Of a DNA stretch of 64,000 bases, positions 33,563 through 43,054 are shown piece by piece; the stretch's first letter is position 1; the number at the start of each line of letters is the position of its first letter. This stretch comes from Populus alba (taxonomy: Eukaryota > Streptophyta > Magnoliopsida > Malpighiales > Salicaceae), in contig NC_133291.1 in the NCBI RefSeq assembly GCF_005239225.2, positions 4,121,171 through 4,185,170 of the forward strand, read 5' to 3'. A program made the translations under genes and the position numbers. The notes below the pieces were generated by a model, which did not search any database, was not told where the DNA came from, and worked only from the letters and a program-made list of their open reading frames with translations.

Positions 33563-35289
33563 GTGTTCTTCAATGAAGAAGAGAAATGGAATTGGGAACA
33601 GAAAAAAGAGACATCCACAAGCAAGCAAAAATCAAGTCTAACCTCCCAAACAAGAGAAGAGCAAGCATCAGAACAGTGGCAAGAAGAATTGGAAGATGAT
33701 CTTCCAATTCGTGGAACAAGACCGCTCCATGATATCTATCAGCGATGCAATGTGGCCATTTGTGAACCTGCTGGTTATGAAGAGGCTATTAAAGATCCAA
33801 AATGGCAGAAGGCGATGGAGGAGGAGTTGTCAATGATAAAAAAGAACAAGACTTGGGAGCTAGTTGACAGGCCAAAGGATAGAAAGATTATTGGAGTAAA
33901 ATGGGTGTTTAGAACCAAGCTCAATGCTGATGGTTCCATCAACAAACACAAAGCCAGGCTTGTTGTTAAGGGATATGCTCAAGTCTTTGGAGTTGATTAC
34001 TCGGATACATTTGCCCCTGTTGCTAGATTGGATACTATTCGGCTTGTGCTAGCTATAGCAGCTCAAAATGGGTGGAAGGTGTTTCAACTAGATGTAAAAT
34101 CTGCTTTTTTAAATGGTATTTTGCAGGAGGAAATCTATGTTGAACAGCCCGAGGGATTCATGGAACAAGGTGAAGAGGAGAAGGTCTACTTGCTCAAGAA
34201 GGCTCTATATGGCTTGAAACAAGCACCTAGAGCATGGTATAGCAAGATAGATGAGCATCTGTCAAGCCTAGGATTTCAGAAAAGTTTGTCAGAGGCTACT
34301 CTTTATGTGAAATGTAAAGGAGACAATCTGCTTATAGTCTCTCTTTACGTTGATGATCTTTTGATCACAGGTGACAATGCCAAGCTTGTTGAAGAGTTCA
34401 AAAGGGAAATGATGAAAATTTTTGAAATGACAGACCTTGGACTCATGGCATACTTTCTGGGAATGGAGATCAAACAGTTAGAAAATGAAGTTTTCATCTG
34501 TCAAAAGAAATATGCCAAGGAAATTCTCAAGAAGTTTCATATGGAGGACTGTAAGGCAATGGCTTACTCCAATGAATCCAAAGGAGAGCTTAAGTAAAGA
34601 GGACGGCACAGACAAAGTTGAAGAAGGCTATTTCAGAAGCATGATTGGTTGCCTAATGTACCTAACAGCAACCAGGCCAGATATTCTTTTTGCTGTAAGC
34701 ATTCTCTCTCGTTACATGCATTGTGCTAGTGAAGTGCATCTTAAAGCTGCAAAAAGAGTCATTAGATACATCAAAGGAACTATTGATTTTGGTGTAAAAT
34801 TCAAGTACTGTCAAAACTTCAAGTTGCTGGGATTTTCTGACAGTGATTGGGTGGATCAGTGGATGACATGAAGAGTACATCTGGGTACTGTTTTAGCCTA
34901 GGATCAGGAGTTTCTCATGGAGTTCCAAGAAGCAAGAGACTGTAGCACAGTCTACTGCGAGGCTGAATTTATTGCTGCTACAGCAGCAGTGAACCAAGCT
35001 TTGTGGCTGAGGAAGTTGTTCTGTGATTTACATTTGAAGCAACAAAATGATACAGAGGTGTTTGTGGACAATCAGGCAGCAATTGCAATCTCCCACAATC
35101 CAGTTTTTTCATGGAAAAACCAAGCATTTCAAGATCAAATTTTTCTTTTTAAGGGAAGTGCAGAAGGAAGGTGAAGTGAGCCTCATTTATTGCAAATCTG
35201 AAGATCAGCTCGCAGACATTTTTACAAAACCTTTGCCAGCAAACAAGTTTGAACCTCTTAGGCAAAGACTTGGAGTTTGCAGCTCCTAA
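33563..35289 (+). pseudogene. Copia-1 reverse transcriptase-RNase H part, multiply frameshifted
   Basis: RT is open to 34597: KWVFRTKLNADGSINKHKAR, QLDVKSAFLNG and catalytic YVDD near 34350. Single-base breaks then occur at about 34565, 34851, 34911, 34958 and 35104-35109, so the RNase H pieces (FSDSDW; AAVNQALWLRKL; VDNQAAIAI; LADIFTKPLP) lie in different frames. The last frame ends just before the polypurine stretch (GGAGGAG) and the right LTR. Copia-2 at 53.5 kb is an intact relative and shows where each break lies. Confidence 0.9.
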
Positions 35290-35301
35290 ATCATGGAGGA
35301 G

Positions 35302-35624
35302 TGTTAGTTGATTGTTTTAGGACTGCAACGTGTCTAAGTATCAGAAATTATTTTATGCTTTCATTCTGTTTTTAGTTTGTCCTAGTCTTTAGGAAGTGGT
35401 TAGTTTGTTGGCACACGTTGCTGTTCATGGCACACGTTGATGTTCATGGCTTAATTCTCGGTTTCAGTTTTTTTTTCTCTGTTTCTATTTAATGTAAGCT
35501 TGCTGCATAATAATATTTGAATTCCCAGTTTGTATTCCCTTATCTACTATTTCTATCTTTCTCCCTTCTCCATATCCATAAACTTCTACCTCTGTTATAC
35601 TCCTTTCTTTCTTTAAAACTAACA
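35302..35624 (+). repeat. Copia-1 right LTR
   Basis: 323 bp and seemingly identical to the left LTR, preceded by a short polypurine tract (ATGGAGGAG). Followed directly by the target duplication GATTT. Confidence 0.95.
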
Positions 35625-35689
35625 GATTTATCTTTACCGCACCACCCCTTATTTTCTCTGGCACTGTTCAATACCAGTCCATTATAAAC

Positions 35690-35836
35690 AAGTTAGACTC
35701 AAATTCAATGTTGAGGAGGACAAGCTCCTCTTTTGAGCCTCATAGGCAGGTTTGGTTTATGATAGCACGGAATGGTACAAAGGAATCCATCCAGCCGATC
35801 CCAATTAGTTTGGGGTCAAGGCTCTGTTGTTCATAA
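35690..35836 (+). mobile_element. SINE-like tail inside the 5-phosphatase intron
   Basis: The stretch ending CCGATCCCAATTAGTTTGGG then GTCAAGGCTCTGTTGTTC resembles the conserved 3' end of Au-type plant SINEs, which end in a TTG-repeat tail. No A/B box promoter is evident, so it is a fragment. The same segment recurs at 40311-40448 and 60524-60660 through the segmental duplication. Confidence 0.4.
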
Positions 35837-36250
35837 AAGAGTCCGACATTTTTACAGTCCCATATTTATTTTGAAAGATCAAGATCAAGATCAATATGAT
35901 CTGGTATCAAGCAAAATGGCCCAAATAATGGGTAAAAGGAACAATTAAGGTTATTAGAGTATATTTTTCTGTGATGCAGGGAACTTACCTCAAGCCATTG
36001 CGGAAAGCCATAGGAACCTCTTGGATGATGATCTGATGCTTGTCCATTCTCATCAATTATAGACTGACCTTCACAAATAATTTCGAACAAAGCATCATTT
36101 TCCCCACGTTTATTTGTGATACGCAAAATTGTTGTATCCTGGTTTGGAAGGATTATGTTGTTTGTGCTGACAATAGTTTCTGGAATCTTGCTTAGTTCAT
36201 CAATTATGTATCTAATTTCATCATGTCTCCAAACTCTTGTCTCCTCACTG

Positions 36251-36673
36251 CATATTGTAGCCAACCCAGTCTTTCATGAGCGCACTAGACATATCAAGAT
36301 CGATTGCCACTATATTTAAGATCCAAGATGGTTCTGTAATAAGAAAACATGTAAACTCTGAGCATCAATTGACAGATATCTTTACCAAGCTCTTGGGAAA
36401 GAAATTTTTGTTCCTATGGTCTACAAGTTGGGAGTGCAGGATATCGACTCTCCAACTTGAAGAAAAGTGTTAAGAATAAGAATCCTATTAGAAATAGATA
36501 ACTTGTATACCTAGGTTTTCTACTGTAAAACTAATTCTGTAGGATGATAAACTGCAGGACAATAATTGATTCCTTATCTATCTGAATAACTATAAGTGCT
36601 TTTGTATAAATATGTGATGTGATCAAGAATACAATTCATTCAAGCAAATTCTATTCCCTCTTTTCAATTTAAA
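36251..36673 (+). mobile_element. Copia RNase H end plus right LTR, fused to the 5-phosphatase exon
   Basis: Same family as 26435-27984. The frame HIVANPVFHERTRHIKIDCH at 36252-36315 keeps the canonical order that is rearranged in the 27.6-kb copy. The LTR is 36468-36673 (TGTTAAGAATAAG...CAATTTAAA). The left edge joins the 5-phosphatase exon at CTCACTG/CATATTG. The same junction occurs at 61076. Confidence 0.8.
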
Positions 36674-36872
36674 GTGACCGCAGCACTTGCAAGATTCGGT
36701 GGCAAATCTGTGGCAAATGTAAGTTCAAGAAAAAAGAGAGAAAATTCGGTCAAAAATAACGCAAAGGGTATTGAATTGATTGATTACTCGTGTGTGTGTG
36801 TTCCAAGAATTGTAGCGTGAAAACATCTCTTACGTTCAAATTAAGCTAATCTGTTATTATTCCATCGGGACC
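36674..36872 (+). promoter_or_regulatory. EF-hand upstream region, GT-repeat type
   Basis: Upstream segment shared with 27985-28202, 52798-53012 and 61501-61699. It includes TTCGGTGGCAAATCTGTGGC, a (GT)n tract (about 12 nt here, 30 nt at 28101) and the EF-hand leader. Intact EF-hand genes have an (AT)n tract in the corresponding place, so the family has two promoter versions. Confidence 0.5.
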
Positions 36873-36997
36873 ATGGGGTTTGACGTCAAGAAACATAAAT
36901 CACACAAGCAGATGTCACCCAAGATGGGGTTGTAGACAAGGATGAGTTGGATGATCTCATCAAATATGCTTATCAACTTGGGTATAAGGTTGCTTAG
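36873..36997 (+). pseudogene. EF-hand gene remnant with internal deletion
   Basis: Starts ATGGGGTTTGACGTCAAGAA. About 150 bp covering EF loop 1 is missing. EF loop 2 persists in a shifted frame as DVTQDGVVDKDELDDLIKYA, then YQLGYKVA and a stop. Substitutions against the intact copies (Gln for Arg, Ala for Thr) make this an older, separate lineage. Same form at 61700-61824. Confidence 0.85.
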
Positions 36998-37738
36998 AGC
37001 TTTAAAATGTAATTAAGGATGTGCCGCTGTGCATGTGATTGCATATAAGTGTGTGGTTTGCCGTGGCATCATTTGGGGAAAAAAAACATGCTAGATGAAT
37101 TAAAAGCAATAAAAGTGTTCTTCGGCCCTTGTTTTTCTAATTACAACCAATTGTATTTTTAAACTAGTTTTTTTTTGCACACTGAAAATACTCCATTCTT
37201 CCGATCCATTCAAAGATGTTTCCACATCTAAACTAAGAAGGTTTATAAGAACATTCAAAGTGTTCTTCCAATGGATAATGCCCACCATTACTGTTGAGCC
37301 AAAAAAGACCATATATCTTAGGGGGAAAATGAATAAATTGAAAATTCATTTTTCCGTACATTTATAAATTGACAAATCAGTCCCTAGAAATTGTAAGTTC
37401 TATTCAGCATTCAGACTCGCCTAAGAACTGAAGACATACAAGAATTGGCATTGGATCAAACTGAAAGAAAAAATTATTTACAAGCGCTCAGCTTGTAAAA
37501 GCAATGGAAGCATTAACAATGACCAGTGCCATGATTTGTTAGGGTCCTGAACTTCTGAATAAGCATGTTGGAGAAACTGAACTGGCAGTTCGGACATTGT
37601 TCTGTCGTGCAAGAACATGCTTGTCATGCATTTTTTTTATTTTTATTAATTTAAATATTCGCGTTAGCTTGCGCGCGCCTTAACTAATCCCATGGATCTT
37701 GAAGTTAACGACCTTGTAAACCTCTAGTATCTATCATA
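36998..37738. other. Spacer without recognisable gene
   Basis: Contains EF-hand-like 3'UTR, a 220-bp segment (37100-37320) shared only with 61935-62150, and the GCGCTCAGCTTGTAAAAGC module that precedes the 189-codon frame. No protein recognised. Confidence 0.45.
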
Positions 37739-38308
37739 TTAGCAATTACAGAGTTCAAACCTGAAACTATATGGAAAATAAATCTTTTGGCTCCAAACTC
37801 TTACTGCTGAATCATTTATTATATGCTTGCCATGCACAATCTTCTTTGATGAGGTTTGTGGCTCCCCTGTCTTTGTATTCATTAGTTTCCAGTTATTTAA
37901 TTTGATATGATGGATATCTGTACTGGAAAGATAGAAGACTGAAATATTTGGCATTTTCCTTACTCTAGTGAACCCTGAATTTTGTGTACATTGGAAATTC
38001 CAAAGTACTCCATGTTTGTATTGTTCTTTCCTCTTTGATCTATTTGACTTTAATTTGTGAGATTCAAATTTAATGACCTCTAAAGTACTCACAGTGGGTT
38101 TTCTGGCTGATGAGGCGTTCTGAACATTGCATGTGTTCTTCTGGGTAATCTGAGATCCATTAAGTTTGTTGTACTTTGCAAGTGATTCATTTTGTTTTAT
38201 GGAGGTGGATGCTTTGACGACAACTCGTGGAAAAGAAGGGGGGTGGGTTGTCGAGCGGCTTTTAAACAAGGTCAATAACCTGCAATAACATTTCCTGAAT
38301 GGAAACAT
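37739..38308 (-). CDS. Unidentified 189-codon open frame, copy 2
   Basis: Same start and stop as the copy at 28470, with 15 replaced residues clustered in the C-terminal half (the end is LCNC instead of SSNC). Function unknown; persistence of the frame may only reflect recent duplication. Confidence 0.28.
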   Translation of the reverse strand: MFPFRKCYCRLLTLFKSRSTTHPPSFPRVVVKASTSIKQNESLAKYNKLNGSQITQKNTCNVQNASSARKPTVSTLEVIKFESHKLKSNRSKRKEQYKHGVLWNFQCTQNSGFTRVRKMPNISVFYLSSTDIHHIKLNNWKLMNTKTGEPQTSSKKIVHGKHIINDSAVRVWSQKIYFPYSFRFELCNC

Positions 38309-38944
38309 GCGTCTTTCTCCCCTCTCCTCTCCATTTCTCTCATTGAAGCTTGTGTTTCTGGTGGCAGGCCTGAGGTGATGGAAAGGCTTTCAATAACCTT
38401 AACTTCTTTAAGACTTATTTCTTATAAAGTATGTTTTTTATATCTTTAAGAATTATGTATGATCTCTATGGTTTTTATTTGATTTTTTTTATTTTGAAAC
38501 TCATTACAATTTTCTTACGCCGGGACCTTTGCTTTCAATAACCTTAACCTCCTCATTGCCTGAGTTCAAAGCTTCGGACTCGTCTTCACTTATGTCCTCT
38601 AATTAACTAATTGTAGGTCTTAAGCTTGCATCTCTCCCATAGGTTTAGACATGAACAGGAATAGGGAAATATATAGAAGTGTATCTGTGGTCCAAAATAA
38701 AAGGATCAAAGATAAGCAAAGATCAGAACATATCCTTAAAGCAGAGCATTTTGTATATGGAATATTGCATGGAGATAAGTCGGTGTGTATATGGACTGCA
38801 CTATTGAACTGATTGATTGATTACTCGAGCCATATATATATATATATATACATGCCTTGCTTTCAAACTAACTTGCAACAATCGTAGCGTGAAAACATCT
38901 CTTACGTTCAAATTAAGCTAATCTCTTATTATTCCATCGGGACC

Positions 38945-39220
38945 ATGGGGTTTCAAGTCAAGAACATCACACCACGCGAGCTACCTGTAACTGAAGAGCG
39001 GTTGAGGGCAATTTTCATGGAGTCCAATGTCAAGAAGGACGGTCTTCTCAGCAAGAAAGAGCTAAAGCAAGCCTTCGGTCGTCTGGGTGCCTTTATCCCT
39101 GCCTTTAGAGCCCACCGTGGGCTGCACCATGCCGATGCCAACCACGACGGGGTTGTAGACAAGGACGAGCTCGATGAACTCATCAAATATGCTTATCGTC
39201 TTGGGTACAAGGTTACTTAG
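38945..39220 (+). CDS. Two-EF-hand protein, copy 2 (91 aa), first loop degraded
   Basis: Starts MGFQVKNITPRELPVTEERL. EF loop 1 reads NVKKDGLLSKKE: the position-1 Asp is Asn and the position-3 Asn is Lys, so calcium binding at this hand is probably lost. EF loop 2 (DANHDGVVDKDE) is unchanged. His replaces Tyr in the linker. Full leader and an (AT)n repeat of 19 nt (38832-38850) are present upstream. Either a one-site variant or an early pseudogene. Confidence 0.85.
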   Translation: MGFQVKNITPRELPVTEERLRAIFMESNVKKDGLLSKKELKQAFGRLGAFIPAFRAHRGLHHADANHDGVVDKDELDELIKYAYRLGYKVT

Positions 39221-40310
39221 AGCTTTAAAATGTAATTAAGCAAGGCTGTGCCGCTGTGCATGCGATGTGTGGCTTGCCGTGGCGTCAACTGGGGAAAAAT
39301 AAATAAATAAAACTTATTTTCTGTGTTTTTTAGAAGAGATGGTTCTCCCTGTATGTGATCAAAGATCAATCCAATAGCAGGATGGGTGTTTTATTATTAT
39401 ATGGAGCTCCAGCCCTTTTACCTTTGCAAGAAGTAAAACTACAGGCCCATTGAAATTGATCCACGCATCATTTATTCAAGAACGGTGCCTCATATTGATC
39501 TTTTTCAATTCAGAACTAAATTAAAACGAAGAAAAATGCATATATACAGACTCGCCTCAAAAACTGAAGACATACAAAAAATAAGCATTGGATCAAGCTG
39601 AAAGAAAAAACTATTTACAAGCGCTCAACTTGTAAAAACAATGAAAGCAAGAAGGCTTGTGTTATTTACACGAAGATGATTGTAAAGAATGGAGAAGGGA
39701 GAACAACTCGTCGGTGCTTTGCCATTCAACAACTGTACATGATTTCCATTTATGGACTCCGCAAGTTACGCAGGTGGCTGACCACGTCATAGGAACTGCT
39801 AAGATGTTGGTAATCAGCCCGGTGAAGAAGATTTCCTTGGACTTGCTCCGAGCCATTCGTTCGTGGGTCAAGTTGTGCTGTTTGCGATGAACAGCAGTGG
39901 CGCACACGTATCCGGTGGTTTCTTGTCTCATTTGTGTTGCAAGTTCCACGAACTTTCACCACCAATATAGCTTCCTTGTCTCTGGTGTCTTCACACCATG
40001 AATTTTGAGGGACACCATCAAGAAAAACTTCTAAAGTGGGGAAATCTTCAAGATGAATTGACACCTCGGCAATATGGCCTGGTTTAATTATACCAGCTGC
40101 TGGAGTGACCTGATTCAAATTGCACAAATTTTGAAATGCACAAAGCGGTACTCTTGATCAACTATAATAGGTGTGTATAAGGGCGTGCTTATCAAGTGAA
40201 ATCAAATGGTCATTACTGCTGTGTGTGCAAGCAATTGGATTTATCTTTACCGCACCACCCCTTATTTTCTCTGGCACTGTTCAATACCAGTCCATTATAA
40301 ACAAGTTAGA

Positions 40311-40448
40311 CTCAAATTCAATGTTGAGGAGGACAAGCTCCTCTTTTGAGCCTCATAGGCAGGTTTGGTTTATGATAGCACGGAATGGTACAAAGGAATC
40401 CATCCAGCCGATCCCAATTAGTTTGGGGTCAAGGCTCTGTTGTTCATA
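40311..40448 (+). mobile_element. SINE-like tail, second copy
   Basis: Duplicate of 35690-35836, here in an uninterrupted intron; see that entry for the reasoning. Confidence 0.4.
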
Positions 40449-40624
40449 AAAGAGTCCGACATTTTTACAGTCCCATATTTATTTTGAAAGATCAAGATCA
40501 AGATCAATATGATCTGGTATCAAGCAAAATGGCCCAAATAATGGGTAAAAGGAACAATTAAGGTTATTAGAGTATATTTTTCTGTGTACGTAGCAAGGAA
40601 CTTACCTCAAGCCATTGCGGAAAG

Positions 40625-41182
40625 TGTTAGGATTGTTGCCATTAATGTGCAGCAATCATCAATGGATGACACCGTCCATTGACAAATGCAGCAGCTGGAG
40701 CTGGAGCTGCACCAACCATGTGCAAACCACCATTGTCAAAGAAAGAAGGCTACAAACGATGGGAAATAAATAGGCCAGCCTTTGAGAGTCAAAGAGGGTT
40801 GCTGGTGCAGCCACTATTGTTGACAAAAGAGCAAGAGAAGCTGCCATGGATGCCTATATATAGAGGCATACGTTAGAGAGCAAAATGAGAAGGAAAGTGT
40901 AGCCAAAGATGTGAGAAATATAGGAGAGAGTGGGCTGTCAAGGGCAACCAGCAGTAGCTGCCAATGCAGCACTGAGAAGAGAGAAATAGAGTGAGGTTGA
41001 GAGTTGCCAAAGAGGGGATGATTTCTCCTCCTCTATTGTTGTAAATCTTGTTCTCTCCCTATATAATCAAATGGCTTCTCCCGTGGATGTAGGCGGTTTG
41101 CCGAACCACGTTAAATATTGTGTCAGTGTGCTTTCCCTCCTATGAGCAAATATCAGTTCATCACCGGTCGGAATCCCCTACA
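40625..41182 (+). repeat. Left LTR of the non-coding element
   Basis: 558 bp. I count roughly 15 differences from the right LTR, about 97% identity, so this insertion is older than Copia-1 and Copia-2. Contains a TATATATAG box near 40855. Confidence 0.92.
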
Positions 41183-41184
41183 AT

Positions 41185-41196
41185 TGGTATCAGAGC
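41185..41196 (+). promoter_or_regulatory. Primer-binding site of the non-coding element
   Basis: TGGTATCAGAGC starts 3 nt after the left LTR, the same initiator-Met tRNA site as both copia elements. Confidence 0.88.
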
Positions 41197-41474
41197 TGAT
41201 GGTTTAAAGTGGTGTTTGATTTTTTCTCAAAAATGAAAGTTCTTAAAATGGTGTTTTGACCATACCACTGTGTAGAGGAGGCCGATATGAAGCCACTGGT
41301 GAAAACAACATCAAAATCGGACGTCTGACATGGCCGCACTCTCCATCACTCTCCGGCAAGGCGTTTGCCCACGCGCGCAGACGCCCCCCACGGGTGCCAT
41401 GCGTCTTCTTCACCCGGATGAGTTGACTCGACCCGAATACCAATTGACCCAACCCATGTGACTAACTCGGATAA

Positions 41475-41630
41475 GGATGACATCATCATGATGTAAAAGT
41501 GACGTCAACATAGTAGACATGCCAGGGATGGCATCGGCATGATGTAATTGTGACATCATCATGCACAGTAGCATGCAGAGGATGATGTCAGCCTGATGTA
41601 ATGATGACATCAGTATGCATTTGACCAGTC
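41475..41630 (+). repeat. Imperfect tandem repeat, about 3 x 52 bp
   Basis: Units starting near 41475, 41525 and 41579 share GGATG(A/G)(C/T)(A/G)TC, then CATGATGTAA-like, then TGACATCA-like blocks. TGACATCA/TGACGTCA-like palindromes recur. Confidence 0.65.
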
Positions 41631-43054
41631 AACATACATGTCAACATAGTGGGACCCACTACCACGCCATCAGCCGCGAGCCGAGGGACAGGATTTAATG
41701 TAGTTGATCCTACGTGCAACCGGATCTGAGATTGAATCTGAGCCATTGATCAGGCTAGAATTGTTTTGATCAAATCTTAGCCGTCTGAAATGCGATTTGG
41801 ACGATTTCAGACTTGTTTCCAGCTAATTTGATCATTCCGGATGCAATGGTACGGTCCGATCATTGAGATTTGAGATCGAAAATAGCGGTGGTGAATTATT
41901 AAAGAGAGATTGCCCGATCAGGAGGCATCTGAAGGTCATCATGATGGTTGATGGAGATGAAGAAGAAGAAGGTACACACATTTGCCCAATTATGTGTGCT
42001 GAACTATTAAATGGAGAAATTTAATGCCTTGAATGAAGGCAAAATTGGGATACTCTAGGCACCCAATTATGTGGACGATTTGAGGTGGAGAGTGAAAATT
42101 GACGAAGACCAATCTTGACGAATCTAAGCATTGCTAGTCTCGCCAGATGTTGAGAAATCAAGTATAAAACCAGGATACCCTAGATCACTTATAAAGCAAA
42201 GCCACAACAAAGCTAGCAAATGGTTGTATATACAAAGAGACAGTACGGTGGATAGATACGTTCTAAGAAGTTCTGTCTAGGAGATTGGGTTTTAAGCGGG
42301 ACCAGTGTGACCCCTCCAAATCTTTCTTGAGAACTTGCTTAGTTGAACGATCATTCACACAGTACTATTTTTGTATATGTAACAGTTTGTAATGAAACTG
42401 TTGAAGACTAGCAAGATGACGGCATAAAGGAACAGTTGGGTTCCGTATGTTCAAGGATCTGATGGAGTAGTGATTTCTCCAAAGAAGTAAGATTTGGTGA
42501 CTGTAATTTCTCGAGGGGAGAATTAATGAAGACCCTGATAATGGAAGAGAAATACAGCAAGGGGATAAAGATTGGCATCCTATTTTGACTTGGATAAATA
42601 TTGTGACAGGATGAGCTGTTGTCAAACATAAAAACAAAGAATAGGGAGAAATCTGGAGAACCGAAATTGCACGAGAGCACACGTAGATTGTGCAGGAGTA
42701 CCCGGAGGATCCAACGAGGTACTGTAATAAGACGATAGGTGCAAGGAGAAGAAGAGTTCCCAGATGAAGCTCAGAGCAGAGATTGTGAGAAAAAGTTGTA
42801 CAACAGGAAGTCTCTTGTGCTCTTGATAAAGGCAACAAGCGAGGACCTTTCCAATGCATACAAGATGGAAAGATGAGTTGTTGCAGAAGCACCTAATTAA
42901 AGGGGTGCGACCGCCGATGAAAGGCGAAGACACCAAAGAGAGTTGGCGTGGGTGGAGCTATCAAACAGAAAGGCATAGAAGCTCCAAACATAGAAAATGA
43001 GATGGAAAATTGCGAAGAGTGCACCACAACTTTCTCTTTCTATGTGATCAGTGG

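Larger units (their letters stand above)
30970..35624 (+). mobile_element. Copia-1: complete Ty1/copia retrotransposon with broken polyprotein
   Basis: A 4655-bp element with 323-bp LTRs (TGTTAG...CTAACA) that look identical to each other. Perfect 5-bp target duplication GATTT at 30965-30969 and 35625-35629. The empty site (GGATTTATC) is present in the paralogs near 40240 and 60450. Gene order is gag, protease, integrase, reverse transcriptase, RNase H. About six 1-nt indels break the reading frame. Confidence 0.95.
30477..36250 (-). pseudogene. Type II inositol polyphosphate 5-phosphatase (FRA3-like) 3' fragment, copy 1
   Basis: Two C-terminal exons only. Minus-strand exon 36250-35989 reads EIRYIIDELSKIPETIVSTN and ends PRGSYGFPQWLE at a GT donor. 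Exon 30836-30477 reads VTPAAGIIKPGHIAEVSIHL, then WCEDTRDKEAILVV and RNHRIRVRHC, and ends SSSYDVVSHLRNLRSP with a stop. This matches the C-terminal domain that follows the phosphatase core in FRA3/IP5PII enzymes, which hydrolyse phosphoinositides. The WD40 and catalytic regions are absent. Copia-1 sits in the intron. Upstream the exon is fused at 36250 to copia RNase H sequence. Non-functional relic. Confidence 0.85.
22659..39174 (+). repeat. Segmental duplication block 1
   Basis: Collinear with 48101-64000 once the separate insertions (hAT-like element and Copia-1 here, Copia-2 there) are removed. Identity is uneven: by eye roughly 90-95% from 22.7 to 27.06 kb and about 99% or more from 27.06 to 39 kb. 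For example, only four differences were seen between 28212-29040 and 57704-58523. The offset between blocks is about 24.8-25.4 kb. Confidence 0.92.

Noticed and set aside
42365..42936. Overlapping minus-strand open frames up to 175 codons in the non-coding LTR element
   Set aside because: Cys/Ser/Leu-rich shadow frames in several phases at once, with no gag or pol motif; not supported as genes.
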